This document shows, piece by piece, positions 1 through 9,100 of a stretch of DNA of 64,000 nt (its first letter is position 1; every line of letters starts with the position of its first letter). The notes below the pieces were generated by a model, which saw only the letters and a program-made list of their open reading frames with translations, made no database searches and was not told the DNA's origin. Position numbers and translations under genes: made by a program. Location: NCBI GenBank assembly GCA_020442475.1, contig JAGRKA010000004.1, positions 17,524 to 81,523 on the forward strand, given 5' to 3'. Source of the DNA: Alphaproteobacteria bacterium. Lineage in GTDB: Bacteria > Pseudomonadota > Alphaproteobacteria > Micavibrionales > Micavibrionaceae.

Positions 1-27
1 CGAGTTCAAGTCTCGTCACTCGCGCCA
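1..27 (+). tRNA. tRNA, 3' end only (identity not determinable)
   Basis: The window opens inside a tRNA. Bases 1-4 (cgag) and 12-15 (ctcg) form the T stem around the loop TTCAAGT at 5-11. Bases 17-23 (cactcgc) are the 3' acceptor strand, 24 is a G discriminator and 25-27 is an encoded CCA. The missing 5' acceptor strand should read GCGAGTG. The anticodon lies outside the window. The acceptor sequence is reminiscent of some leucine tRNAs, but a G discriminator is unusual for leucine, so I give no identity. Confidence 0.8.
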
Positions 28-144
28 TTTGAAGGTCTTTTTCTTTGTTATCCCTATAAAAACGCTTTTCTCTATAAAATCTGACAGAGATATCAACGCC
101 TTGGGGCGGTGTTCCCATCAGATATTCAGGCTAAGGGGGCGTTG

Positions 145-504
145 TTATCTCTCTGGAGGCGCGGGGGAATTTTGATCGGCGCGTCGATCATCACTATAGC
201 GGAAGCGTGCGTGGAGATGGTCAGTAGTTCTATGCCCATAATATGCGGCTAGCAAGCCTGCTGCACAGGTGCCAAGGCCGTAACCGATCAGAGCCGCGGC
301 ATCTCCACCGGTTGCCAAGAGAGCATCCGGCGTGTTTTTACTGGACATGTCAATGATTTCAATAAATTTATCAAGTGCTGCGATCCCGAATATGCAGCTT
401 AAACCTCCAGATGCCAATGCCTTCGAGCCATTTCGTGTAATAGCATTTCGTCTGAGGGTGTTTTGATTTTGAGACAATTCCGGGCGCTCTGAAATAAGTG
501 GCAT
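145..504 (-). CDS. Small two-helix membrane protein, paralogue A
   Basis: This is a 119-residue protein of no family I recognise. The start is placed at the ATG at 504-502, because a strong AAAGGAGGAG ribosome-binding site lies at 514-523; an upstream in-frame ATG at 543 lacks one. A charged N-terminus is followed by two hydrophobic segments, the first beginning near the motif RNGSKALASGG and the second Gly/Ala-rich, and then a charged tail. The neighbouring gene at 617-991 has the same layout and a similar motif (RNGLKALTSSA), so the two are probably a tandem duplication. The function is unknown. The inner membrane is the likely location, inferred from hydrophobicity only. Confidence 0.65.
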   Translation of the reverse strand: MPLISERPELSQNQNTLRRNAITRNGSKALASGGLSCIFGIAALDKFIEIIDMSSKNTPDALLATGGDAAALIGYGLGTCAAGLLAAYYGHRTTDHLHARFRYSDDRRADQNSPAPPER

Positions 505-616
505 GTTTATAAACTCCTCCTTTGAGTGGAAGTTTGTTAACATAATACATTACCTATGTGCAATGTTTTTTTGGAATGCTCTGAGCATCCCGGTCAATAT
601 CCTGTCTGCATAAGGG

Positions 617-991
617 CTAGCGCTGGTGAATAAGGCTCTGTGCTTGATGAATGCGGGCATGTCTGGCGACATGCTCCGGAGAGGTTTTGGCCGCCGATTT
701 TGGAATCCCAATACCCTCAATTCGATCTACGGTTCTTGAGTAGTAGCGTTTTGCTCCGGCAAGGCCTACTGTGATTGCAGATACTGAGAACGCTGCTACT
801 AGGGTAACTACATTGTCCTGTGGGGGCATAGTGCCTGCAAATGCATTAAATGTTTCATACAAGCCATAGCTCCCTCCAACGGAAACAGCGGAGGATGTGA
901 GAGCTTTTAGGCCGTTACGTATAATAGAAGCGCGTCTTTCCCGATTTTCTTCCGGGTTTAAACGTGGGTGGTCCTTTATAATAGCCATCAT
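617..991 (-). CDS. Small two-helix membrane protein, paralogue B
   Basis: This is a 124-residue protein with the same architecture as the gene at 145-504: a basic N-terminus with RRASIIRNGLKAL, one hydrophobic segment, a short polar loop, a second hydrophobic segment, and a basic tail. No known domain is recognised. The first two codons are both ATG (991 and 988). AAGGA lies 4 bases before the first and 7 before the second, so the second may be used. The gap to paralogue A is about 110 bases, and the pair could be co-transcribed leftwards towards the tRNA. The function is unknown. Confidence 0.62.
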   Translation of the reverse strand: MMAIIKDHPRLNPEENRERRASIIRNGLKALTSSAVSVGGSYGLYETFNAFAGTMPPQDNVVTLVAAFSVSAITVGLAGAKRYYSRTVDRIEGIGIPKSAAKTSPEHVARHARIHQAQSLIHQR

Positions 992-1114
992 CGTATCCTT
1001 ACCTACCCATTTGAAATTTTCGTCTAAAATAGGATGAACGGAAATAATTGTCCATACATAATGGGAAAAACGTATTTTTATTTCAAGATTACGTATGGGT
1101 GAAGTGGAGGAGGT

Positions 1115-1438
1115 TTAGCGTCCCAGTGTGACTGCGGTACCGCTGGCGCTGACCATGAGCATAGAACCTTTGGCACCCATAACCTGATAATGGAGCGCCA
1201 TGCCGACAATGGCATCCGCACCTTGTTGCCTTGCGGCGTCTTCCAGCTCTTTCAGCGCGATATCCTTGGCATCGCGGACGGTTTTTTCGTATGCGCCGGA
1301 GCGGCCGCCAAAAAAATCACGGATGCCTGCAAAAATATCTTTGATGATATGCGCGCCGACGATGGCTTCTCCGCTGACAATACCCTTGTATTCATGGATG
1401 GTGCGGCCTTCGATATTATAGGTCGTCGTTACAATCAT
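1115..1438 (-). CDS. YbjQ/UPF0145 family heavy-metal-binding-like protein
   Basis: This 107-residue protein matches the YbjQ (UPF0145) family over its whole length. Visible features are an N-terminal beta strand ([12 protein letters not shown]), the segment [16 protein letters not shown], and the conserved GADAIVGM near residues 73-80. Members form small pentameric alpha/beta rings of uncertain role; older annotation calls them heavy-metal-binding. The gene lies 30 bases downstream of nuoF on the same strand and may be read through from the nuoA-F operon, although nothing links it to complex I. Family assignment is confident and function is not. Confidence 0.85.
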   Translation of the reverse strand: MIVTTTYNIEGRTIHEYKGIVSGEAIVGAHIIKDIFAGIRDFFGGRSGAYEKTVRDAKDIALKELEDAARQQGADAIVGMALHYQVMGAKGSMLMVSASGTAVTLGR

Positions 1439-1468
1439 AAGAGCATCCTTTTCAGCGTTCCAAATTTA

Positions 1469-2749
1469 TTAGGCGGCAGCCTTGCGGTATTCCAGAATAC
1501 GTTTTTCCATCTCTGGGCGGAAATGACGGATCAGGCCTTGAACCGGCCAAGCCGCCGCATCGCCGAGAGCGCAGATCGTATGGCCTTCGATTTCTTTGGT
1601 CACTTCATAGAGCATGTCAATTTCTTCGACGCTTGCATTGCCGTGAACCATGCGGGTCATGACACGCCACAGCCAGCCTGTGCCCTCGCGGCAGGGCGTA
1701 CATTGACCGCAGCTTTCATGCATGTAGAAGCGGGACAGGCGGCAGATCGCATAGACGATGTCTGTGGATTTATCCATAACGATTACACCCGCCGTGCCCA
1801 GCCCGGTTCCGGCCTCACGTAAGGAATCAAAATCCATATGGATGTTTTCGCAGGTGCCTTTCGGGATCAGGGGGGTTGAAGAGCCGCCGGGAATGACCGC
1901 CTTCAGGTTCTCCCAACCTCCGCGTACACCGCCGCAATGTTTCTCCAGCAACTCCCGTAAGGGAATGCCCATAACTTCCTCGACGTTGCAAGGCTGGTTG
2001 ACGTGGCCGGAAATGCAAAACAGCTTCGTCCCGGCATTTTTCTCATTTCGACCAAGAGCTGAAAACCAGCCTGCGCCGCGCCGTAGTATCGTTGGCGCGA
2101 CTGCGATCGTCTCAACGTTATTGACGGTCGTCGGGCAGGAATACAGGCCAGCCATGGCTGGGAAGGGTGGTTTGTTACGCGGCTGGCCCTTTCTGCCCTC
2201 GATGGATTCGATCAAAGCCGTTTCTTCGCCGCAAATATAGGCGCCTGCGCCCCGGTGCAGGATAATGTCGAAATCCCAGCCTGAGCCGGCGGCATTTTTA
2301 CCCAGAAGGCCGGCATCATAGGCTTCCTCAATGGCGGTCAGGATAGCGGAGCCCTCATTGAAAAACTCGCCGCGAATATAGATATAGGCGGCATGCGCGC
2401 CCATTGCAAAACCGGCCAGCAAACAGCCCTCTAGCAGCTTGTGCGGCTCGTTGCGTAAAATGTCGCGGTCCTTGCACGTGCCCGGTTCGGATTCATCGGC
2501 GTTGACGACCAGATAATGCGGGCGCCCGTCCGATTCCTTAGGCATAAAGGACCATTTCATCCCTGTCGGGAATCCGGCTCCGCCGCGCCCGCGCAGGCCG
2601 GAGGCTTTCATCTCGTCAATAATCCACTCGCGGCCCTTTTTGATCAGCGTGGCCGTCTTATCCCAATCGCCCCGCTTTTTCGCAGCCTTCAGCCCGGCCT
2701 CTTCCCAGCCGTAAATATTCGTAAATATGCGGTCCTTATCGTCGAGCAT
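1469..2749 (-). CDS. nuoF: NADH-quinone oxidoreductase subunit F (NADH-binding)
   Basis: This 426-residue protein is the 51-kDa subunit of complex I. It takes the hydride from NADH onto FMN and passes electrons to cluster N3, in the peripheral arm on the cytoplasmic side. The FMN/NADH-binding glycine motif [10 protein letters not shown] is at 54-63 and [12 protein letters not shown] at about 84-95. The N3 cluster ligands are CGQCTPC (C347, C350, C353) and C393. The ATG follows directly on the nuoE stop codon. It is the last nuo gene of the leftward nuoA-F block. In an uninterrupted operon nuoG would follow; here nuoG lies 10 kb away on the other strand. Confidence 0.98.
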   Translation of the reverse strand: MLDDKDRIFTNIYGWEEAGLKAAKKRGDWDKTATLIKKGREWIIDEMKASGLRGRGGAGFPTGMKWSFMPKESDGRPHYLVVNADESEPGTCKDRDILRNEPHKLLEGCLLAGFAMGAHAAYIYIRGEFFNEGSAILTAIEEAYDAGLLGKNAAGSGWDFDIILHRGAGAYICGEETALIESIEGRKGQPRNKPPFPAMAGLYSCPTTVNNVETIAVAPTILRRGAGWFSALGRNEKNAGTKLFCISGHVNQPCNVEEVMGIPLRELLEKHCGGVRGGWENLKAVIPGGSSTPLIPKGTCENIHMDFDSLREAGTGLGTAGVIVMDKSTDIVYAICRLSRFYMHESCGQCTPCREGTGWLWRVMTRMVHGNASVEEIDMLYEVTKEIEGHTICALGDAAAWPVQGLIRHFRPEMEKRILEYRKAAA

Positions 2750-3403
2750 TTATACGACCCCCGCTTTTTTCGCTTCTTTTTCCAGCGTCGTCGGCCCTGT
2801 CAGGGCCATGGAGGCTTTCCGGCCTTTTTGCGACCCGATTTTAGGTTTCAGATCATCGGCCAGCATAGCCAAAATCTCCTTCATGGATTCGGAGGTCAGA
2901 TCTTCGTAATAATCGTCATTGATCTGGATCATCGGGGCGTTGACGCAGGCGCCAAGGCATTCCACCTCCATCAGGGTGAACTTCCCGTCCTTCGTCGTTT
3001 CACCCAGCCCGATACCCAAATGATCGGTGCAGGCTTTAACGATCGCATCCGCATTACAGAGCCAGCATGGCGTCGTGGTGCAGAGCTGGATCAGATATTT
3101 TCCGACGGGCGCGAGGTTATACATGGAGTAAAAGCTTGCGACCTCATAAACCTTTATGGGCGGCATATCGAGCAATTCCGCGATATGGTCCATGGCAGCG
3201 CGAGGGATCCAGCCGCCATAAACGGGGCTGGCTTTTGCGCCGTCTTCAGCCACTTGCCGCTGAGCCAGATCCAGCAAGGGCATCACCGCTGATTGTTGGC
3301 GTCCCTTCGGATACAGGTTGATAATCTTCTCCACCTTTGTCCCATTCCGGAAAGCAAAGTTGGCAGGCTGGTATTCGGCATGTAGTTCAAATGGTTTTTT
3401 CAC
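2750..3403 (-). CDS. nuoE: NADH-quinone oxidoreductase subunit E
   Basis: This 217-residue protein is the 24-kDa thioredoxin-like complex I subunit carrying the [2Fe-2S] cluster N1a. The four expected cysteines are at 108 and 113 (CTTTPC) and at 149 and 153 (ECLGAC). The preceding helical domain contains the usual [11 protein letters not shown] segment. The gene overlaps the nuoD end by 4 bases, and its stop codon directly precedes the nuoF ATG, indicating tight translational coupling. Length and ligands are normal for alphaproteobacteria, with a somewhat extended Lys/Ala-rich C-terminus. Confidence 0.97.
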   Translation of the reverse strand: MKKPFELHAEYQPANFAFRNGTKVEKIINLYPKGRQQSAVMPLLDLAQRQVAEDGAKASPVYGGWIPRAAMDHIAELLDMPPIKVYEVASFYSMYNLAPVGKYLIQLCTTTPCWLCNADAIVKACTDHLGIGLGETTKDGKFTLMEVECLGACVNAPMIQINDDYYEDLTSESMKEILAMLADDLKPKIGSQKGRKASMALTGPTTLEKEAKKAGVV

Positions 3404-4611
3404 CGGTCAATCTCTCCAAACACAATATCAAGCGAGCCGATGATCGAAACCGTATCGGCGAGCTGGTGGCCTTTGCTCATGAAATCAAGCGCCTGCAAAT
3501 GCGCGAAGCCCGGAGCGCGGATACGGCAGCGATAGGGGCGGTTCGTCCCGTCAGACACCAGATAAACGCCAAACTCGCCCTTCGGCGCTTCAACGGCGGT
3601 GTATGTTTCTCCGGCGGGGACGTGATAGCCTTCCGTATAGAGCTTGAAATGATGGATCATGGCTTCCATGGAACTTTTCATCTCTGCGCGCGGGGGCGGG
3701 CAGATTTTGTAGTCATTCACCTTGACCGGCCCTTTGGGCATTTTTTCGAGGGCCTGTTTCATAATTTTCAGGGATTCGCGCATTTCAGCCATGCGCACCA
3801 GATAGCGGGCGTAGCAATCGCCGGTTTTCCCGACAGGGATATCGAAGTCAAACTCTTCATACGAATCATAGGGCTGGTTCTTCCGTAAATCCCAAGCAAC
3901 GTCAGAGGCGCGGAGCATCGGCCCGGAAAAGCCCCAGTCGAGGGCTTCGGCCTTCGTAACGGTCCCGATATCGACCGTCCGTTGTTTGAAGATACGGTTC
4001 TCCGTTAGCAGCGTATCCAGATCGTCGATGAATTTGGGCAAGGATTCGCACCATTCCAGCATATCCTCGATCAGCCCGGCAGGCATGTCCCGGGCAACGC
4101 CGCCAGGACGAAAATAATTGGCGTGCAGCCGTGCGCCGCAGACACGCTCGTAAAACTCCATGCCCTTTTCGCGTTCTTCAAATCCCCACAGGGCAGGCGT
4201 GATCGCGCCCACATCCAGCGCAAAGGTCGTGATATTCAGGATATGGTTGAGAAGCCGGCCCAACTCGCAGAACAGCACACGGATATATTGTCCGCGTTTT
4301 GGCGGCGTAATACCCAGCAGTCTTTCGGTCGCCAGCGCGAAAGCATGCTCTTGGTTCATCGGCGCGACATAGTCCAGCCGGTCGAAATAGGGCAGGGCTT
4401 GCGTATAGGTTTTGTATTCGATCAGCTTTTCGGTGCCCCGGTGCAGTAGGCCGATATGTGGGTCCGCCCGCTCGACGATCTCACCTTCCATCTCCAGCAC
4501 AAGCCGTAGCACACCGTGCGCTGCCGGGTGCTGCGGCCCGAAATTCATCGTAAAGGGACGAATTTGCGTTTCTTCGCCGATATCGAGATCTTCTGCCGTA
4601 TGTGTCGTCAT
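3400..4611 (-). CDS. nuoD: NADH-quinone oxidoreductase subunit D
   Basis: This 403-residue protein is the 49-kDa complex I subunit. Together with NuoB it forms the quinone-binding cavity at the base of the peripheral arm. The signature [14 protein letters not shown] is near residues 23-36. The C-terminal part ends with the DIVFGEIDR motif typical of the family, and the length is standard. It overlaps nuoC by 4 bases and nuoE by 4 bases, as in a compact operon. It is an unfused NuoD, in contrast to enterobacteria, where NuoC and NuoD are one chain. Confidence 0.98.
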   Translation of the reverse strand: MTTHTAEDLDIGEETQIRPFTMNFGPQHPAAHGVLRLVLEMEGEIVERADPHIGLLHRGTEKLIEYKTYTQALPYFDRLDYVAPMNQEHAFALATERLLGITPPKRGQYIRVLFCELGRLLNHILNITTFALDVGAITPALWGFEEREKGMEFYERVCGARLHANYFRPGGVARDMPAGLIEDMLEWCESLPKFIDDLDTLLTENRIFKQRTVDIGTVTKAEALDWGFSGPMLRASDVAWDLRKNQPYDSYEEFDFDIPVGKTGDCYARYLVRMAEMRESLKIMKQALEKMPKGPVKVNDYKICPPPRAEMKSSMEAMIHHFKLYTEGYHVPAGETYTAVEAPKGEFGVYLVSDGTNRPYRCRIRAPGFAHLQALDFMSKGHQLADTVSIIGSLDIVFGEIDR

Positions 4612-5312
4612 GATCGTTTGCTCTCCCGCCAGCCATGAGCCGGAGCGTGTTCAGGGGAATCGCTCGCGTCGTTCTTATCCGCTGTATTGCTTGCTTTTTC
4701 ATCGCCGGGCAGGGGGCGCTGCACATCCGTCATGCCCTCCCAAGGGGAAAGATAATCGAAGGTTCGGAAATCCTGCGTCAACTTGACTGGTTCATAGACG
4801 ACGCGTTTAAGCTCCTCGTCGTAGCGTAGTTCTACATAGCCGGTCAGCGGGAAGTCCTTGCGTTGTGGGTGCCCTTCAAAGCCATAATCCGTCAGGATGC
4901 GGCGCAAATCAGGATGGCCTTCAAACATAATTCCATACATGTCCCAGACTTCACGCTCCAGCCAGCCGGCAGTGCTAAAAATACTGGTGACGGTTGGAAC
5001 AAGCGTATCTTCCGCAACGCCGATTTTGACCCTTATCCGTTGATTATGACGCAACGACAGAAGTGTATAGACGACATCGAAGCGTTCCGCTTTTTCGCTG
5101 GCTACGCGCTCCGGGTAATCCACGGCGGTGATATCCATCAAAAGCTGGAAGGTGCATTCCTTGTCGTCGCGCAGGAAATAGAGTACGCGCTCAATATCTT
5201 CGCGCCGCGCGCGGACGACGAGCTCCTTCCCGGCGAACAGGTAGCCTTCCACGGACTCACCGAGCCGTTCATGGATATAATCGGCCAGATCTCTAAGGGC
5301 TTCACCGGGCAA
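4608..5312 (-). CDS. nuoC: NADH-quinone oxidoreductase subunit C
   Basis: This is the 30-kDa complex I subunit, a peripheral-arm protein without cofactors. The signature [20 protein letters not shown], followed by [13 protein letters not shown], is clear. The reading frame extends upstream to 5366, 65 bases into nuoB, but no ribosome-binding site supports that start. GGGAGG lies 9 bases before a TTG at 5312, giving a 234-residue protein beginning [12 protein letters not shown] and an 11-base overlap with nuoB, so I prefer that start. The C-terminus has an unusual hydrophilic Asp/Ser/His-rich tail of about 35 residues beyond the conserved core. Confidence 0.93.
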   Translation of the reverse strand: MPGEALRDLADYIHERLGESVEGYLFAGKELVVRARREDIERVLYFLRDDKECTFQLLMDITAVDYPERVASEKAERFDVVYTLLSLRHNQRIRVKIGVAEDTLVPTVTSIFSTAGWLEREVWDMYGIMFEGHPDLRRILTDYGFEGHPQRKDFPLTGYVELRYDEELKRVVYEPVKLTQDFRTFDYLSPWEGMTDVQRPLPGDEKASNTADKNDASDSPEHAPAHGWRESKRS

Positions 5313-5877
5313 TGCGTGTGTCCTCCCGTTGGATTTTCTTCTGGAGCTGGAGCAGCCCGTAAACAAGCGCTTCTGCCGTGGGGGGGCAGCCCGGTACGTA
5401 AATATCTACCGGTACGATCCGGTCACAGCCGCGTACGACTGAATAGGAATAATGGTAGTAGCCGCCGCCATTGGCGCAGGAGCCCATCGAAACAACCCAG
5501 CGCGGCTCCGGCATCTGGTCGTAAACTTTACGCAGGGCAGGCGCCATCTTATTGGTGAGCGTCCCGGCTACGATCATCACGTCCGATTGACGGGGAGAGG
5601 GCCTTGGGATGATCCCGAAACGGTCTAGATCGTAGCGGCTCATATAAGAGTGAATCATTTCAACCGCGCAGCAGGCCAGTCCGAATGTCATCGGCCATAG
5701 GCTCCCCGTCCGCGCCCAGTCGAAAAGATTGTCGGCTTGAGTCAGCAGGAAGCCTTTTTCATCCAGCGTCTTCGAAATCGCAGCCGGAACGACATCCTGC
5801 TCTACCGCAGGCGGCATCGGAAGATCTGTTTTCAGCGCATAAGACGGCGCTTCTATAATTTTTTTATCATGCCCCAT
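5302..5877 (-). CDS. nuoB: NADH-quinone oxidoreductase subunit B
   Basis: This 191-residue protein is the PSST subunit, which carries cluster N2, the last Fe-S centre before quinone. The ligands are present: C69 and C70 (GLACCAVEM), C134 (GSCANGGGY) and C164 ([10 protein letters not shown]). The N-terminal 40 residues are an alphaproteobacterial-style extension before the core. The gene sits 6 bases after nuoA on the minus strand and overlaps nuoC. Nothing is missing from the core. Confidence 0.98.
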   Translation of the reverse strand: MGHDKKIIEAPSYALKTDLPMPPAVEQDVVPAAISKTLDEKGFLLTQADNLFDWARTGSLWPMTFGLACCAVEMIHSYMSRYDLDRFGIIPRPSPRQSDVMIVAGTLTNKMAPALRKVYDQMPEPRWVVSMGSCANGGGYYHYSYSVVRGCDRIVPVDIYVPGCPPTAEALVYGLLQLQKKIQREDTRIAR

Positions 5878-5883
5878 AACCGG

Positions 5884-6255
5884 CTACTCCCACTCCAGTC
5901 CGCCTTTTTTCCACTCATAAACAAAGCCGACCGTTAAAACGCCAAGAAAAGCCATCATGGACCAGAACCCGAAAAGTCCGATCTCTTTGAGGGAGATGGC
6001 CCAGGGAAACAGGAAGGCGATTTCAAGGTCAAAAATAATAAAGAGCAAGGTCACGAGATAAAAGCGTACATCAAACTTGTTACGGGCATCCGTAAAGGCA
6101 TCGAATCCGCACTCATAGGCGCTGAGCTTCTCGGAATCCGGTTTGGCGGGTCCGGCCAGAAGCGACATGATAATCATGCCCGCCGAGACGGCGGACGCCA
6201 CGGCGATAAAAATGAGAATCGGCAGATATTGAATCAAAAAATCCTGAGGAGCCAT
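5884..6255 (-). CDS. nuoA: NADH-quinone oxidoreductase subunit A
   Basis: This 123-residue membrane subunit of complex I has three predicted transmembrane helices and the conserved loop [20 protein letters not shown] between the first two. This loop connects to the quinone chamber. It is the first gene of the leftward nuoABCDEF block. A 123-base gap separates it from the unrecognised gene upstream on the same strand, so the promoter should lie at about 6256-6378, though I could not call one there. Confidence 0.97.
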   Translation of the reverse strand: MAPQDFLIQYLPILIFIAVASAVSAGMIIMSLLAGPAKPDSEKLSAYECGFDAFTDARNKFDVRFYLVTLLFIIFDLEIAFLFPWAISLKEIGLFGFWSMMAFLGVLTVGFVYEWKKGGLEWE

Positions 6256-6378
6256 TGTCTGAATTCAACCTTTTGAAGACCTTACGGCAACAGTTTTAAC
6301 ACCGCTTTCTTACAAAGGAAACAGCAATTGCAGCCCTGTGTACAGAAAAATGGGCTGTGTCGGTAAAGGCTTTATCTT

Positions 6379-7599
6379 TTATGAAGGGGCGTTATCCCGA
6401 TCAGAGACAAGCCGCACAGGTTTATACGGAGTTATTAAATCACCGACATCACCTTCAATTCTGTTTCGAATCGATAGTTGGTAGTTCTGAAATGTATATG
6501 TATTAGGAAGATTCCTTGTAATTTTCCTAGTTGTGGTCAGAATTTTTGAGTTCAAAACATCATCCTGACGTAAAAGCCTTTCAGCCTCTATCTTGATAGC
6601 CTGTATCGTATTTTCAACGCTTTCGTCACCTTTTTGTAAGAGGGGAGAAAGGATGCGGTCCACGTCTTTTTCTGTATCCAAAATGTCTTCACCGGTCAAA
6701 GGCCTATACAGGCCTTTTTGGGCCGCGGCAATTACGGCTACAATCGGAAGGTCATTGTAATCCCAAAACCGAGTGAACTCGATAGTATTTTTGCCGTTTG
6801 TTCTTCCAAAGTCTGTTTTTAGAGAACGTCCATTAAGAGTATCGAAGAAAGGTGACTCTTCGATCCGCTTAAGCTCACTGAGAATGTGACGCCCTTCTTC
6901 GGGAGACATAATCGCGTCTTTGTAATGACACAGACCAAACCCTCCCGTTTTTGCATTATTATAAAGAGCTGCCAGCAAAAACCCCGGCTCTATATCTTCT
7001 AAGGGAATATTGCGCGGTTCAAACTTATAGTGTGAAGGAATTTTTTGAAGTTCTAAAACTTCTTCACCGGTAAGAGGTTTTACCCTGCTAGGCATTGCAT
7101 GTGTGCGAAGATTTTTTTGTTGCCGCGCAATAAAGAGGCCAATTTCCTCCTGAAGAAGCTCTATCCTCTTTATAAAATTTTTAGAGTGTTCGGTAGAGAG
7201 TTTTAACGACAAAGTATCATTAGCAAGTGTACGTTTGCATGTAAGAATCATGCCGCGCTCCATGATTTTACGTGTTTTTGGGTCTTGCGTAACAAGGTTT
7301 AGAAGGGGAGGCACCTCTTCCGCGTCCAAAAAAAGATCGTAAATTGTCGGCCTGCCAAATTCGTTTACATGCTTGGAGCCATCTATCTGGTAGGAAATCA
7401 TTAGTATTTTTTTATGGAAATTACATCCATTGCTTTCTGGACCGTGCGCGTTGATAGTTATGGCTGGGATTGCTTGACGTACTGTTTCTTCAAATTGGGT
7501 AGAGAGAATTGTATCTGAAAAGCTTGTGGCGTGCACAGCTACAGAGTGGGCGACATCCTCTGATTCTTCATATTCATTTGCCGAGCGCAAAGCCATCAT
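6379..7599 (-). CDS. Unrecognised 406-residue protein with an internal PLTGE repeat
   Basis: I recognise no family. The protein is soluble-looking, with no signal peptide or membrane segment. One short motif occurs twice: PLTGEEVLELQK at residues 175-186 and PLTGEDILDTEK at 300-311. This suggests two related sub-domains of about 125 residues. The N-terminus is Ser/Glu-rich and probably disordered. The gene is visibly A+T-richer than the nuo and purine genes around it, consistent with recent acquisition or an orphan gene. The first two codons are ATG ATG (7599 and 7596), with GGAG 5 and 8 bases upstream respectively. It precedes nuoA on the same strand but probably has nothing to do with complex I. 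Confidence 0.75.
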   Translation of the reverse strand: MMALRSANEYEESEDVAHSVAVHATSFSDTILSTQFEETVRQAIPAITINAHGPESNGCNFHKKILMISYQIDGSKHVNEFGRPTIYDLFLDAEEVPPLLNLVTQDPKTRKIMERGMILTCKRTLANDTLSLKLSTEHSKNFIKRIELLQEEIGLFIARQQKNLRTHAMPSRVKPLTGEEVLELQKIPSHYKFEPRNIPLEDIEPGFLLAALYNNAKTGGFGLCHYKDAIMSPEEGRHILSELKRIEESPFFDTLNGRSLKTDFGRTNGKNTIEFTRFWDYNDLPIVAVIAAAQKGLYRPLTGEDILDTEKDVDRILSPLLQKGDESVENTIQAIKIEAERLLRQDDVLNSKILTTTRKITRNLPNTYTFQNYQLSIRNRIEGDVGDLITPYKPVRLVSDRDNAPS

Positions 7600-7733
7600 A
7601 CAATCTCCACAATTTTATATTAAAGGGTGCATTCCAGCGCTGCTTTAGCCAAAGGCAGGAATATACTGCACGGCTTATAATCTATAACGCAGATTTGTAG
7701 TATATTATGTTAAAATTTACAAGGAAATTGATT

Positions 7734-7769
7734 ATGAAGGAGCTTGATCGGAGATTCTATATTCCATAA
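7734..7769 (+). CDS. Possible 11-residue leader peptide
   Basis: An ATG at 7734 opens an 11-codon frame reading MKELDRRFYIP and then stop. AAGGA lies 8-9 bases upstream, which is good ribosome-binding spacing. It is followed 11 bases later by the perfect hairpin at 7781-7808, and then by the promoter and gene of the outer-membrane protein at 7897. The arrangement resembles a leader peptide with an attenuator, or the remnant of a lost gene with its terminator. Frames this short occur by chance, so support is limited to the spacing and the hairpin. Confidence 0.3.
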   Translation: MKELDRRFYIP

Positions 7770-7780
7770 AAACATCCCTA

Positions 7781-7808
7781 CCACAACATTATTTTCATAA
7801 TGTTGTGG
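7781..7808. promoter_or_regulatory. Perfect 12-bp inverted repeat (hairpin or operator)
   Basis: CCACAACATTAT at 7781-7792 and ATAATGTTGTGG at 7797-7808 are exact reverse complements separated by TTTC. The site lies in the 297-base region between the divergent genes at 7599 and 7897. It could be the terminator of a short transcript (a loose run, aaacattttt, follows on the plus strand) or a dimeric regulator's operator. Symmetry and length make chance unlikely; the role is inferred. Confidence 0.7.
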
Positions 7809-7830
7809 GCTTGCTAAACATTTTTCCTGA

Positions 7831-7859
7831 TTGCCGGAAAGGAGAAAACTCGCTATATA
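7831..7859 (+). promoter_or_regulatory. Sigma-70-type promoter for the His/Met-rich outer-membrane protein
   Basis: TTGCCG at 7831-7836 and TATATA at 7854-7859 are separated by exactly 17 bases. The -10 element is inside the palindrome GCTATATAGC (7852-7861), which might itself be a binding site. Transcription would begin near 7866, giving a leader of about 30 bases to the ATG at 7897, which has AAGGA at 7883-7887. Confidence 0.55.
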
Positions 7860-7896
7860 GCAGGCTAACTCTTTTAACTGGTAAGGAATCGATACT

Positions 7897-9060
7897 ATGA
7901 GGCTCTCTGCTGCGCTGCCTGGCGTGCTTGCACTTTCTGTTTTAACTGTTTTGCCTGCGCATGCCCATGATCCCGCCCACCACCATGAGAGCGTGGATGC
8001 AAGCTCGCAACGAGAGAGTGTAAAAGGTATTGCGCTTCACGGCGCTGGACACGAAGGGCATGGGCGTGCCTCTGCCCATGCGCCGATCGGTGTGATGGGG
8101 GACCATATGCACGGTAAAGGCGAATGGATGCTTTCTTACCGTTACATGTACATGGATATGGACGGTAACCGGAAGGGTGACAGTTCGATTGATCCGGTCA
8201 CGATTGTGACGATGGAGCCGAACCGCTTTTTTGGTATGGCCGGGCAGCCTTCGACGCTGCGGGTTGTGCCGACGCATATGAGCATGGAGATGCACATGTT
8301 CGGGGCGATGTATGCCCCTGCGGACTGGGTGACTTTAACGGCCATGGCGGGTTATACCGAAAAGGATATGGATCATACGACCTTTGCGGGCGGGGCCGGG
8401 ACATCCGTGCTCGGCACTTTCTCGACGCAGAGCGAAGGCTGGGGCGATGTGAAACTGGGCGGGCTGTTCGGTCTGTATGATGACGGTGTGAACAGGGTAC
8501 ATCTGAATGCAGGGATTAGCTTGCCCACCGGTTCTATCAAGGAATCAGCGACCGTTCTTGCGCCAAACGGTATGACGCCGCGTTTGCGGATGCCTTATGC
8601 TATGCAGCCTGGGACCGGGACATATGATTTTCTGCCCGGCGTGACCTATAACGGGCACAGCGGTGCGTGGGGTTGGGGTGCGCAGTACCGTGCTGAGATT
8701 CGTTTGGAGGATGAAAATGACGAGGGCTATGCATGGGGTGATAAGCATGCGCTAAGTGTCTGGGGCAGCTATGAATGGGCGTCGTGGATCAGTACGTCGG
8801 CGCGGCTTTCGGGAACCGCACAGGGTGATATTGATGGAATAGATCCCCAGATCGTTGCACCTGTACAGACGGCGGACCCCGACAATTACGGCGGACGTGC
8901 GCTGGATCTGATGCTGGGTGTTAACTTGCTTGGAACGAAAGGCGAGGTGAAAGGGCAAAGGTTGGCTGTCGAGGCAGGGCTGCCGCTTTACCGTGATCTA
9001 AACGGGCCGCAGATGGAAACGGACTGGACGTTGACACTCGGCTGGCAGTACGCGTTTTAG
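7897..9060 (+). CDS. His/Met-rich outer-membrane beta-barrel protein, transporter-like
   Basis: This 387-residue exported protein has a signal peptide ending near AHA at residue 24. The mature N-terminus is very rich in His (DPAHHHES, HGAGHEGHGRASAHAP) and is followed by GVMGDHMHGKGEWMLSYRYM with many Met residues. The rest alternates like a beta barrel and ends in WQYAF, with the terminal Phe typical of BAM substrates. Similar proteins are usually annotated only as transporter or MetA-pathway-like outer-membrane protein and are often found near copper-handling genes. Metal binding is inferred from composition. It stands alone, convergent with purQ. Confidence 0.75.
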   Translation: MRLSAALPGVLALSVLTVLPAHAHDPAHHHESVDASSQRESVKGIALHGAGHEGHGRASAHAPIGVMGDHMHGKGEWMLSYRYMYMDMDGNRKGDSSIDPVTIVTMEPNRFFGMAGQPSTLRVVPTHMSMEMHMFGAMYAPADWVTLTAMAGYTEKDMDHTTFAGGAGTSVLGTFSTQSEGWGDVKLGGLFGLYDDGVNRVHLNAGISLPTGSIKESATVLAPNGMTPRLRMPYAMQPGTGTYDFLPGVTYNGHSGAWGWGAQYRAEIRLEDENDEGYAWGDKHALSVWGSYEWASWISTSARLSGTAQGDIDGIDPQIVAPVQTADPDNYGGRALDLMLGVNLLGTKGEVKGQRLAVEAGLPLYRDLNGPQMETDWTLTLGWQYAF

Positions 9061-9100
9061 AGAAGGGGGCAGTTTAGGGAGTGGGTAGGTTCTCCCATTT

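Noticed and set aside
573-590. Palindrome ATGCTC-T-GAGCAT between the two small membrane-protein genes
   Set aside because: The T run lies on the wrong side for a terminator on either strand, and the arms are only six bases. I could not support a function.
1190-1822. Long plus-strand frames opposite ybjQ, nuoF, nuoE, nuoD and purL
   Set aside because: They lie antisense to strongly conserved genes, have no family resemblance, and reflect codon bias of the real genes.
6331-6357. CAGCCC/GGGCTG hairpin upstream of nuoA as a terminator
   Set aside because: The stem is six bases with a 15-base loop and no T run on either strand.
9077-9096. GGGAG/CTCCC hairpin between the barrel gene and purQ as a terminator
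   Set aside because: Only five pairs and no proper T run; too weak to list as a feature.
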